Below, piece by piece: positions 34,917-42,134 of a stretch of DNA of 64,000 bases. The DNA is from Flavobacterium sp. LC2016-01 (lineage in GTDB: Bacteria > Bacteroidota > Bacteroidia > Flavobacteriales > Flavobacteriaceae). The position numbers were made by a program, and so were the translations under genes. The notes beneath the pieces were generated by a model. The model had not been told where the DNA came from and did not search any database. It was given only the letters and a program-made list of their open reading frames with translations. Position 1 is the first letter of the stretch; the number at the start of each line of letters is the position of its first letter. The DNA lies in the NCBI RefSeq assembly GCF_009711135.1, contig NZ_WMIC01000002.1:496001-560000 (forward strand), given 5' to 3'.

Positions 34917-36005
34917 TTTCTCACGTATGAGATAAACATAAACCGGAAAATGATCACTAAAACCTGCTTCGGTTAGTGAATTTCTTAACGGGTATCCTTT
35001 ATATTTTCCAGAAGTTTGAATAAGATAAGGCTTGTTGAAAATCCCTGCTTTCCAAAATTTAAAACTTGAAAAATCAGGTTCAATAAAAGATTTTGTCATC
35101 ATAATTTGGTCAAAAATATCCCACGAATCACGGAAAGCTAGAGTTCCCAATCCTTTTTCAGCCATTTCTTCGAATGGATTATAAACACCAAATTCTGGAA
35201 CTTCAACCTTTTTAGATTTTGCTCCTAAAGCCATTTTTATACTTTTATTAAAAGGCCCGTCGTTTAAATCTCCCATTGTTATAGCTTTTGCCATTGGGTT
35301 TATTTGTTGTAAAGAATCAATTATTTTTCTGTTTAGTTTTCCAGCCGCTTCGCGATAAGAACTGCTGGCTTTTTCTCCTCCAGATCTCGAAGGCCAGTGA
35401 TTGACAATAATATGTACTTCTTCATTATCTAAAAAACCAGTTACTAAAAGCTGATCCCTAGTAAAAACTCGGTTTTTAACATCAATTTTGGCTTCAACAT
35501 CTCCTAAGTCCTCATTATTATTTTCCTCAAGAACCGGTTTGTTTTTATAAATTAATAATGGAATATTAGAAAAAGAAGTGGGTCTGAAATATTTCTTTTG
35601 ATACAAAAGCGCTACATCAATGCCACGTTGATCAGGCGAATCAAAATGAATAATTCCGTAATCGTAACCAACTATTTTTTCTTGTTTTATTAGATCTTCG
35701 AGAACACCTCTGTTTTCAATTTCAGAACAGCCAATTAAAGTCGGCGCATTTGAATTTTCTGCAGTTCCAATTTCTGAAAGAACTCGTGAAAGGTTTTTTA
35801 GTTTTTGCTCATACTTTTCTTTTGTCCAATGCTGTGCTCCTGCGGGTGTCCATTCGTCATCACTTGTATTTGGATCATCAATTGTATCAAAAAGATTTTC
35901 AAAATTGTAAAAAGCTACTGTATGAACAACATACTTTTTAGATTGAGCAAATAAGGAAGAAATTGAAAAAAGTGATAAAACGTAAAACTTTATAAATCGG
36001 CGCAT
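34911..36005 (-). CDS. secreted endonuclease/exonuclease/phosphatase-family protein
   Basis: 364 aa from the ATG at 36005 (MRRFIKFYVLSLFSISSLFAQ, a clean signal peptide); the frame extends to 36032 but that adds a non-signal tail. Family motifs: ENLFDTIDDPNT (metal-binding Asn/Glu region), IGCSEIENRGVLEDL (catalytic Glu), VNHWPSRSGG (Asn-His-Trp), MGDLNDGPFNKS (Asp/Asn pair) and a C-terminal SDHFPVYVYL (catalytic Asp-His). All are intact. It should be a periplasmic or extracellular phosphodiesterase; the substrate may be DNA or a sugar/lipid phosphate. Its stop codon is supplied by the palindromic element. Confidence 0.88.
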   Translation of the reverse strand: MRRFIKFYVLSLFSISSLFAQSKKYVVHTVAFYNFENLFDTIDDPNTSDDEWTPAGAQHWTKEKYEQKLKNLSRVLSEIGTAENSNAPTLIGCSEIENRGVLEDLIKQEKIVGYDYGIIHFDSPDQRGIDVALLYQKKYFRPTSFSNIPLLIYKNKPVLEENNNEDLGDVEAKIDVKNRVFTRDQLLVTGFLDNEEVHIIVNHWPSRSGGEKASSSYREAAGKLNRKIIDSLQQINPMAKAITMGDLNDGPFNKSIKMALGAKSKKVEVPEFGVYNPFEEMAEKGLGTLAFRDSWDIFDQIMMTKSFIEPDFSSFKFWKAGIFNKPYLIQTSGKYKGYPLRNSLTEAGFSDHFPVYVYLIREKL

Positions 36006-36146
36006 AAATTTCAATTGAATATTTAAAACCACAATTTACACAGAAAAATATTTTGTAAGAAATTTATATTATTTTATTTTTGATTTATATATTGGTTTCT
36101 CTAGAAATGTCCCGTAACTTGCTTACAAAATCTGATATTCCTGTAA

Positions 36147-37223
36147 ATGAAAAAAATTGTCTCTTTCGTCTTCTTCTTTAGCATTTTAGCAACTTCGTAC
36201 GGGCAAAAAAATAGTCTTTCAGCAGAAAATATCAGAATAAAATATAAAATTCCCGAATTAGCATATGCTGTAGTTTCTTCAGATTCGATATTCGAAATTC
36301 AAACTTTGGGATATCAGCGGATTAATTCTTCTTACAAGGCAAAAATTGATGATAAATTTCGATTAGGATCTTTAACAAAAACCATCACAAGCTACATTGC
36401 AATGATTTTGGTTAAAGAAGGAAAAATAAAACTGGACACTAAATTCTTCGACTTATATCCAGAATTAAAAGCAAACAGCAATCCTGGTCTTTACAATGTT
36501 ACATTGAAAGATTTCCTGACATTTAGAGCTCCCATTCCTACTTGGTCATATGGAAATGAAACGCCGCTCCAAAAAGAAATTAAAGGCAATAATCAACAGC
36601 AACGATATGAATTTATTTCTTGGTTTCTTAAGCAAAATCAAATTGTTTCTGAGAGACAAGAACTATATCGGTCAAATCCGAGTTATGTTGCCGCTGGGCT
36701 GATGCTTGAAAAAGCAAGTGGAAAAAGTTATGAAACATTGGCAAAAGAATTGGGCAAAAACTTAAACATTGATTTTGGTTTTGGACAGCCAAATGTAATT
36801 GACGAAAATCAGCCTTGGGGACATGATGAAAATTTAAATCCTGAAAAACCAGCATTAAATTATAAGTTAAACTGGCTTTCATCTGCAGGAAATATAAATT
36901 GCAGTTTGCCCGATTATTGTAAATTTACTCAAATGCAATTGAAGGCTTTATTAGGCAAATCAAAAATAATATCTGCTGAAGAATTTAATTTAATGCATAC
37001 CGGTTTACCCGAATTTTCTTTTGGATGGTATTCTGAAATAAATGAAAAATCAGGTTTAAAATATTCTTTTCATTACGGAAATCCGGGAACATTTTTAACT
37101 AAAGTTTATATTTGTCCAGCGATTAATAAAGCTTTTATAATCTTTGCTAATGTGCAATCTGAAGAAGCAGATAAAGGATTAATGCTTCTGCTGGATGAAT
37201 TACAACAACAATATAAAGGCTGA
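36147..37223 (+). CDS. serine beta-lactamase-like hydrolase, atypical second motif
   Basis: 358 aa, secreted (signal peptide 1-19, ending TSYGQ). The nucleophile motif S75-L-T-K78 (LGSLTKTIT) and the third motif H309-Y-G311 (FHYGNPGT) match the class C beta-lactamase/penicillin-binding esterase fold. The usual Y-x-N motif reads R175-S-N177 (YRSNPSYVAAG), so the catalytic Tyr is an Arg, with a Tyr one residue earlier. It may act as a peptidase or esterase with altered chemistry or be a binder. An LD-carboxypeptidase gene follows after 38 bp, which hints at a cell-wall role. Confidence 0.8.
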   Translation: MKKIVSFVFFFSILATSYGQKNSLSAENIRIKYKIPELAYAVVSSDSIFEIQTLGYQRINSSYKAKIDDKFRLGSLTKTITSYIAMILVKEGKIKLDTKFFDLYPELKANSNPGLYNVTLKDFLTFRAPIPTWSYGNETPLQKEIKGNNQQQRYEFISWFLKQNQIVSERQELYRSNPSYVAAGLMLEKASGKSYETLAKELGKNLNIDFGFGQPNVIDENQPWGHDENLNPEKPALNYKLNWLSSAGNINCSLPDYCKFTQMQLKALLGKSKIISAEEFNLMHTGLPEFSFGWYSEINEKSGLKYSFHYGNPGTFLTKVYICPAINKAFIIFANVQSEEADKGLMLLLDELQQQYKG

Positions 37224-37261
37224 TTTTTAGCCAAATTTTAAAATTTTAAGCAAGAGAAATC

Positions 37262-38260
37262 ATGAACAACACTTTTAATATCAAGAAACGTTTTGCCTTT
37301 TGTAAAATCGCATTTCTTACTTTTGCTTTACAAACAATCAACTGTCAATCTCAACAAATCATGATTACACCGCCTTACTTACAAAAAGGAGATACTGTCG
37401 CTCTTTTGGCAACTGCCAGAAAAAATATCGACGATAATTTAAAACCAACTATTGATTTACTTCACAGCTGGGGATTAGAAGCTGTTGTTGGAAGTACAAT
37501 TGGTCTGGATTATCATCAGCTGGCGGGAACAGATGAGCAACGCGCTGCCGATTTTCAAAAGCAATTAGACAATCCAAATATTAAAGCAATTTGGTGTGTT
37601 AAAGGCGGATATGGAACTGTAAGAATGTTAGATTTATTGGATTTCACCAAATTCAAGCAGCATCCAAAATGGGTTATTGGATTTAGTGACGTTACGGTTT
37701 TGCACAATCATTTAAACACAATGGGTTATAAATCTATACATGGTATTATGCCCGTGACGATTCCGCGTGCGACTCCGGCGGCGGTTAGTTCTATGAAGTC
37801 GAGTTTGTTTGGCGAACCTATTTCCTACTCTATTGGTCCTGATAAAATGAATCGTTTTGGTAAAGCAACCGGCGAATTAGTGGGCGGAAACCTTTCTATT
37901 TTATATAGTTTATTAGGTTCTCCTTCGGCAATTGACTGTAAAGATAAAATCTTGTTTATTGAAGATTTAGATGAATATTTGTATCATATCGATCGTATGA
38001 TGATGAATTTAAAACGCAACGGCTGTATTGAAAACTTAAAAGGAATCATTATTGGTGGTATGACCAAAATGAAGGATAACGAAGTGCCATGGGGAAAAAA
38101 TGCATTAGAAATCATTGATGACGTTACTAAAAAATACAATATCCCGGTTATCTTTAATTTTCCAGCTGGACACGTTCAGGACAATCGTGCTTTAATTATG
38201 GGAAATATAATTTCTATTGATGTGAATGCATCTGGAAGTACCGTTTCTTTTCAAAAATAA
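37262..38260 (+). CDS. LD-carboxypeptidase (peptidase S66)
   Basis: 332 aa. The N-terminus up to about residue 32 is hydrophobic and probably an export signal (LTFALQTINCQSQ could be a lipobox); an alternative internal start is MITPPYLQKGD. The core has the S66 features: CVKGGYGTVRMLDLLDF, the nucleophile Ser in VIGFSDVTVLHN, GELVGGNLSIL, the Glu in LFIEDLDEYLYHIDRMM and the His in NFPAGHVQDN. It removes the terminal D-Ala from murein tetrapeptides (LdcA-like recycling), though export suggests a periplasmic site of action. Probably cotranscribed with the serine hydrolase upstream. Confidence 0.88.
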   Translation: MNNTFNIKKRFAFCKIAFLTFALQTINCQSQQIMITPPYLQKGDTVALLATARKNIDDNLKPTIDLLHSWGLEAVVGSTIGLDYHQLAGTDEQRAADFQKQLDNPNIKAIWCVKGGYGTVRMLDLLDFTKFKQHPKWVIGFSDVTVLHNHLNTMGYKSIHGIMPVTIPRATPAAVSSMKSSLFGEPISYSIGPDKMNRFGKATGELVGGNLSILYSLLGSPSAIDCKDKILFIEDLDEYLYHIDRMMMNLKRNGCIENLKGIIIGGMTKMKDNEVPWGKNALEIIDDVTKKYNIPVIFNFPAGHVQDNRALIMGNIISIDVNASGSTVSFQK

Positions 38261-38315
38261 AAAATCCCTCTATTCCTTAAATTAAGGAAATAAATACCAC
38301 ATAAAAATCTCGCAA

Positions 38316-38360
38316 GACGCGAAGTCGCAAAGTTTGAATTAAGCTTTGCGACTTCGCGTC
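38316..38360. repeat. inverted repeat upstream of yraN
   Basis: GACGCGAAGTCGCAAAG (38316-38332) and CTTTGCGACTTCGCGTC (38344-38360) are exact reverse complements, 17-bp arms with an 11-base spacer. Downstream, 38370-38420 is a run of CCCAAAACC/CTGAAAC-type imperfect repeats. Both look like dispersed intergenic repeats. Confidence 0.75.
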
Positions 38361-38423
38361 TTTGCGTGCAAAAAACCCAAAACCCAAAACCTGAAACCTG
38401 AAACTTGAAACTAAAACAAAACT

Positions 38424-38795
38424 ATGGCAGAACATAACGAACTTGGAAAAAAAGGCGAAGAGCTTGCAGTAGAATTTCTTCAACAAAACGATTATAAAAT
38501 TTTAGATCGAAACTGGACTTTTCAAAAAGCCGAAATAGATATTATTGCACAAAAAGATTCTACTTTGGCCATCGTTGAAGTAAAGACAAGATCGAGTTTA
38601 GATTTTGGTTCTCCACAAGATTTCGTTAAACAAAAAAAGATTCAGCTGCTGATTAAAGCAGTAAATGCCTACATAAACGATAGGGAAAAGGATTTTAATG
38701 ATGATCTAAATATTCGTTTTGACATAATTGCTATCCATAAAACTGAGGAAACATTTGCAATTGAGCATATTACTGATGCTTTTTATCATTTTTAA
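38424..38795 (+). CDS. YraN family (UPF0102) nuclease-like protein
   Basis: 123 aa. The fold is of the restriction-endonuclease type: N-terminal GKKGEELAVEFLQQNDYKIL, then AEIDIIAQ and IVEVKTRSS, which supply the Glu-Asp-Glu-x-Lys residues of the PD-(D/E)XK site. Function is unsettled; the family is widespread. In this window it sits after LD-carboxypeptidase and before an ACT-like protein. Cytoplasmic, no signal peptide. Confidence 0.9.
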   Translation: MAEHNELGKKGEELAVEFLQQNDYKILDRNWTFQKAEIDIIAQKDSTLAIVEVKTRSSLDFGSPQDFVKQKKIQLLIKAVNAYINDREKDFNDDLNIRFDIIAIHKTEETFAIEHITDAFYHF

Positions 38796-38816
38796 CATAT
38801 TTTTTTAATGTTATAA

Positions 38817-38847
38817 TTGTAACATTTTGTTTTTTTATTTATATTTG
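38817..38847 (+). promoter_or_regulatory. promoter of the ACT-like gene
   Basis: TTG (38817-38819), 20 nt, then TATATTTG (38840-38847): full consensus match. The leader to the ATG at 38916 is about 65 nt, A-rich. Confidence 0.75.
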
Positions 38848-38915
38848 CAGAGATTTATAACATCAAATTAACTAAACCAACACAATTAAGTTACAAAAAA
38901 AAAAGAAAAAAAATT

Positions 38916-39572
38916 ATGAAAACCGTTTCATCAATCGTCGAAAATTACATTAAAACAAAACCATTTTTATTGAATGCATTATCGCTCGGGATTATCAACC
39001 TAACTTCTCTTTCTCGGAACATTATGACCGAGCTGGAAAGTGAATTTGGCAAAGAGGTAAAACAAGGTGCTGTGGTAATGTCTCTTAAAAGACTGACTGA
39101 AGAATTAGATTTCAAATTAAATCATAAAATCAATAAAGTAATCAAGAATATTGGTGAAATTACCGTTCGTTCTGAATTGACGGATTACACTTTTTCGGCA
39201 TCTGAAACTGTTTTAAACAAACAAGCCGATTTGATTTCTGATATTAATGCCTTATCTGATATTTTTTACACCTCATCTCGTGGAGTAAACGAAACAAATA
39301 TTGTAGTAAGCAGTAGTGTTAATCATTTGGTTGAAAAACACTTTATGCGCGAAAAACTTATTCAGAAACTAGATAATCTAGCTTCAATTACAGTAAAACT
39401 TCCAAAAGAAAATATTGTAGTTCCTGGGATTTATTATTTCATTTTTCAGCGTTTGGCGTGGGAAGGAATTATTATAAACGAGGTAATTTCGACTTCAAAT
39501 GAATTTACAATTTTAGTGGGAGAAGACCAAGTTGATGTTGCTTTTAAAGTAATCAAAGACTTAAAAAACTAA
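38916..39572 (+). CDS. conserved protein with ACT-like C-terminal domain, function unknown
   Basis: 218 aa, no signal peptide. The N-terminal half (about 1-75) is helical (IVENYIKTKPFLLNALSLGIINLTSLSRNIM, shown in part) and could be a winged helix. Residues about 80-135 and 150-218 look like two ACT-type beta-alpha-beta units; the second reads VVPGIYYFIFQRLAWEGIIINEV and EFTILVGEDQ, the pattern seen in aspartokinase regulatory domains. No kinase domain is present. It may be an amino-acid-sensing regulator, but I do not recognise it with certainty. Own consensus promoter and terminator. Confidence 0.6.
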   Translation: MKTVSSIVENYIKTKPFLLNALSLGIINLTSLSRNIMTELESEFGKEVKQGAVVMSLKRLTEELDFKLNHKINKVIKNIGEITVRSELTDYTFSASETVLNKQADLISDINALSDIFYTSSRGVNETNIVVSSSVNHLVEKHFMREKLIQKLDNLASITVKLPKENIVVPGIYYFIFQRLAWEGIIINEVISTSNEFTILVGEDQVDVAFKVIKDLKN

Positions 39573-39616
39573 TGAATAAAATTTAATTTTTAGATCTTAT
39601 TAATATTTCAATTTCT

Positions 39617-39663
39617 AAAATCCTTTTGTCTTTTTTATTAAAAAAAGCAAGAGGATTTTTTGA
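39617..39663 (+). terminator. terminator after the ACT-like gene
   Basis: AAAATCCTTTTGTCTTTTTT pairs imperfectly with AAAAAAGCAAGAGGATTTTT across ATTA. Confidence 0.7.
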
Positions 39664-39882
39664 TTCTGGTCAATTGAAAAATCCGCATTTCATTTACCCC
39701 GAAATAAGAATATTCTCAAAAAGAGAAATTCATAATAGTTAATTTTTAATATTTCTGCCAAAAAGTTATTAACTTGATAAAAAGCATTTTACCATTGTAT
39801 TTACTGAGATTTAAACGATGATAAATTTGAAAAAACAGAAATAAGTTTAATTTTTGACTTTTTTATGCGAATAATATTTTTA

Positions 39883-39890
39883 TATATTTG
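39883..39890 (+). promoter_or_regulatory. -7 box for the ECF sigma gene
   Basis: TATATTTG matches TAnnTTTG, 79 bp before the ATG. The nearest TTG (39854-39856) is 26 nt upstream, beyond normal spacing. Confidence 0.5.
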
Positions 39891-39969
39891 CTAACCACTC
39901 AACACATTAGAGTATCGATTTTGATAGTATCGTAATATAATTAGATTTAAATACAAACTAATTAATTTA

Positions 39970-40533
39970 ATGTTGGAAGCCAGAGATCATAACGACAAAT
40001 TATTGGTAAGCGAACTTAAAAATGGCAGCGAAAAAGCATTTCGTGCCCTTTTTGATTTGTATTATCAGGATATCTATGGCTACAGCATAAGCCTTTTAAA
40101 GTCGAAGGAAGCTGCCGAAGAAAATGTTCAGGATGTTTTTATGAAGGTATGGCAGCACCGCGAAAACCTAAATTTAGAACAGTCGTTTAAAGCTTACATT
40201 TTTACAATTGCTAGAAATCAAGCTTTCAATACGCTGAACAAAGCAGCAAATGACAAGGTTTTAAAAGAAGCTGTTTTTTATGAAAGCCAAAAATCTCATG
40301 AATACGGCGATTATTCGATTCGCGAAGAAGACTGCAAAAAACTTCGCAAACAAGCTATAAAACAATTACCCCCCAAGCGAAAGCAAATTTTTAAAATGTC
40401 CCGAAAGAAAGGCATGAGTTACGAAGAAATAAGTCAGGAACTCGGCATCTCTATAAGTACTGTCAAGAACCAAATGAGCAAAGCACTGGAATCCATGCGA
40501 GTCTTTTTTCAAGTTCATGATGAGATTATCTAA
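39970..40533 (+). CDS. ECF RNA polymerase sigma factor (FecI-like)
   Basis: 187 aa sigma-70 family member of the extracytoplasmic type. Region 2 spans about 20-90 (FDLYYQDIYGYSISLL, ENVQDVFMKVWQHRE for core binding and -10 recognition) and region 4 about 130-182 with an HTH (MSYEEISQELGISISTVKNQMSKALE). No regions 1 or 3 are present. Its target should be the SusC operon downstream, with the FecR-like protein as inhibitor. It is closed by a terminator at 40554, so it is a separate unit from the FecR gene. Confidence 0.93.
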   Translation: MLEARDHNDKLLVSELKNGSEKAFRALFDLYYQDIYGYSISLLKSKEAAEENVQDVFMKVWQHRENLNLEQSFKAYIFTIARNQAFNTLNKAANDKVLKEAVFYESQKSHEYGDYSIREEDCKKLRKQAIKQLPPKRKQIFKMSRKKGMSYEEISQELGISISTVKNQMSKALESMRVFFQVHDEII

Positions 40534-40553
40534 ACCAAAAACCATCAACCATT

Positions 40554-40583
40554 AAAATCACCTTTCCCGGGTGATTTTTTTTT
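40554..40583 (+). terminator. terminator after the sigma gene
   Basis: AAAATCACC (40554-40562) pairs with GGTGATTTT (40570-40578), loop TTTCCCG, then T-run. Confidence 0.88.
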
Positions 40584-40587
40584 ACTT

Positions 40588-40614
40588 TGTCATCCTGAGG
40601 AACGAAGGATGACA
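40588..40614. repeat. short palindromic repeat after the sigma terminator
   Basis: TGTCATCCT (40588-40596) and AGGATGACA (40606-40614) are exact reverse complements around GAGGAACGA. A related word, GTCAAGCTGAGCGAAGTC, lies at 57288. It resembles a common intergenic palindrome rather than a regulator site. Confidence 0.55.
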
Positions 40615-40753
40615 AGATTGTGGAAAATCATCTAATTTTCATTTTTTTTTAATTTTTTATTTTGTCTTTAATCCTAACAAAATAAGGCATTAACAATCTT
40701 TTTAAGAGAAATATTTAATCTCTAAAATGTTAAAATTAAAAAATTTACAACGT

Positions 40754-40768
40754 TTGAGTAGTACTCAA
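40754..40768. promoter_or_regulatory. 15-bp palindrome upstream of the FecR-like gene
   Basis: TTGAGTA-G-TACTCAA is perfectly symmetric around its central G, 50 bp before the FecR start. No TAnnTTTG box is near, so it could be an operator or a part of a sigma-dependent promoter. Confidence 0.5.
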
Positions 40769-40818
40769 CTTTAGTTCAGCTGTATTATATCAGAACCCCG
40801 ACTTAAAAACAATTCGTA

Positions 40819-42003
40819 ATGAATTCAAATTCTGAAATAAAAGGCCTTTTGCAAAAGTTTGTTTTGAACCAATGTACACTCGAAGAAACAAACGAGGTTA
40901 TTGCCTATTATAAAAAAAATCAGCTTACAGATGATTTTCCGACAGTAGAAGATATTCAAAATCTATTATCGGAAATGCCAAAAATGGACAAGCAAACTGC
41001 TGATGACATTTTCATGAATATTTTAGCAGCTTCAAAAGAAGAAAAAGAAGAAGCTGTAATTGAAATGCCTGCAAGAAGATCGAATTATAGAAAATACATT
41101 TCGATTGCGGCTTCGGTTGTTATCTTATTAGGAATCGGCTTTTTCTACAAACAAAGCCTTTCAAATAAAGCTGCTGAAAAAGAATTTGATTTTAAAAGCA
41201 CTGACATTGTACTGCAATTAGAAAATGGCGATATTCAGGTAATTTCTGAAAAAAATTCATCGATTGTAAAAGATGCAAAAGGAAATATTGTTGGAAATCA
41301 GAACGGAGATAAATTAGTTTATGAAAACAATTCAGATCCAGAAAAATTAGTTTACAATACAATCAAAATTCCATACGGAAAAAAATTCCGCCTTCAATTA
41401 TCTGACGGGACATTTGTTCATCTAAACTCGGGAACAACTTTAAAATATCCTATAAAATTTATCGCTGGCGAAAACAGACAAGTATTTCTTGACGGAGAAG
41501 CTTTTTTTGATGTTGCCAAAGACAAAAAACATCCGTTTATCGTTAATGCAGACAACTTGAATGTTCGTGTTTTAGGAACGCATTTCAATGTTTCAAATTA
41601 TCCAGAAGATGCTTTAACCGATGTTGTTTTAGTGGAAGGTTCCGTTGGAATGTACAATTCAAATGAAGAATTTGATGCACTTAAAAACACCATTTTGAAA
41701 CCTGGATTTAAAGGAAGTTTCAATAAAGAAAACACTAAAATTTCGACTAAACCTGTAATTACTGATATCTACACTTCGTGGATAAATGGCGGTTTGACAT
41801 TTAGAAATATGACTTTCAAAAACATTATTACAAAACTGGAAAGACGCTATAATGTTACAATTGTAAACAAAAATGAAAAACTAGCCAACGAAAAATTTAA
41901 TGCCAGCTTTAAAGAAGAATCTATTGAAAATGTTATGAGCTATTTCAATGATATTCATGGTATTCATTACACTATAAAAGACAATCAAATACTAATTAAA
42001 TAA
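40819..42003 (+). CDS. FecR-type anti-sigma factor
   Basis: 394-aa inner membrane protein. The N-terminal cytoplasmic part (about 1-90) would hold the sigma factor; one membrane helix lies at about 92-108 (YISIAASVVILLGIGFFY); the periplasmic part has the FecR domain at about 190-300 (IPYGKKFRLQLSDGTFVHLN, GEAFFDVAKDKKHPF, GTHFNVSNY) and a C-terminal DUF4974-type domain (LTFRNMTFKNIITKLERRYN to the end). It should bind the STN domain of the SusC protein downstream and pass on the substrate signal. It is separated from the sigma gene by a terminator and a repeat. Confidence 0.93.
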   Translation: MNSNSEIKGLLQKFVLNQCTLEETNEVIAYYKKNQLTDDFPTVEDIQNLLSEMPKMDKQTADDIFMNILAASKEEKEEAVIEMPARRSNYRKYISIAASVVILLGIGFFYKQSLSNKAAEKEFDFKSTDIVLQLENGDIQVISEKNSSIVKDAKGNIVGNQNGDKLVYENNSDPEKLVYNTIKIPYGKKFRLQLSDGTFVHLNSGTTLKYPIKFIAGENRQVFLDGEAFFDVAKDKKHPFIVNADNLNVRVLGTHFNVSNYPEDALTDVVLVEGSVGMYNSNEEFDALKNTILKPGFKGSFNKENTKISTKPVITDIYTSWINGGLTFRNMTFKNIITKLERRYNVTIVNKNEKLANEKFNASFKEESIENVMSYFNDIHGIHYTIKDNQILIK

Positions 42004-42054
42004 CCACTAAAACCAACTACAATCTTATGAGAAACTAAATTACGGGAATAAAAA

Positions 42055-42085
42055 AATCGGAAAGAGCTGCGAACAATTTCCGATT
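42055..42085 (+). promoter_or_regulatory. hairpin between the FecR and SusC genes
   Basis: AATCGGAAA (42055-42063) and TTTCCGATT (42077-42085) pair perfectly around a 13-base loop. There is no U-tract, so it is a candidate leader element, RNA processing site or regulator site ahead of susC. Confidence 0.5.
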
Positions 42086-42134
42086 AACTAAGTGATTGAA
42101 TATAACGAATTAACTACAATCAATTAACAAAATT

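Larger units (their letters stand above)
39573..39969. other. 397-bp gap between the ACT-like gene and the sigma factor gene
   Basis: Holds a terminator at about 39617-39663 and a -7 box at 39883-39890. The stretch 39665-39850 is AT-rich and holds nothing I recognise; no convincing ORF on either strand. Confidence 0.6.
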
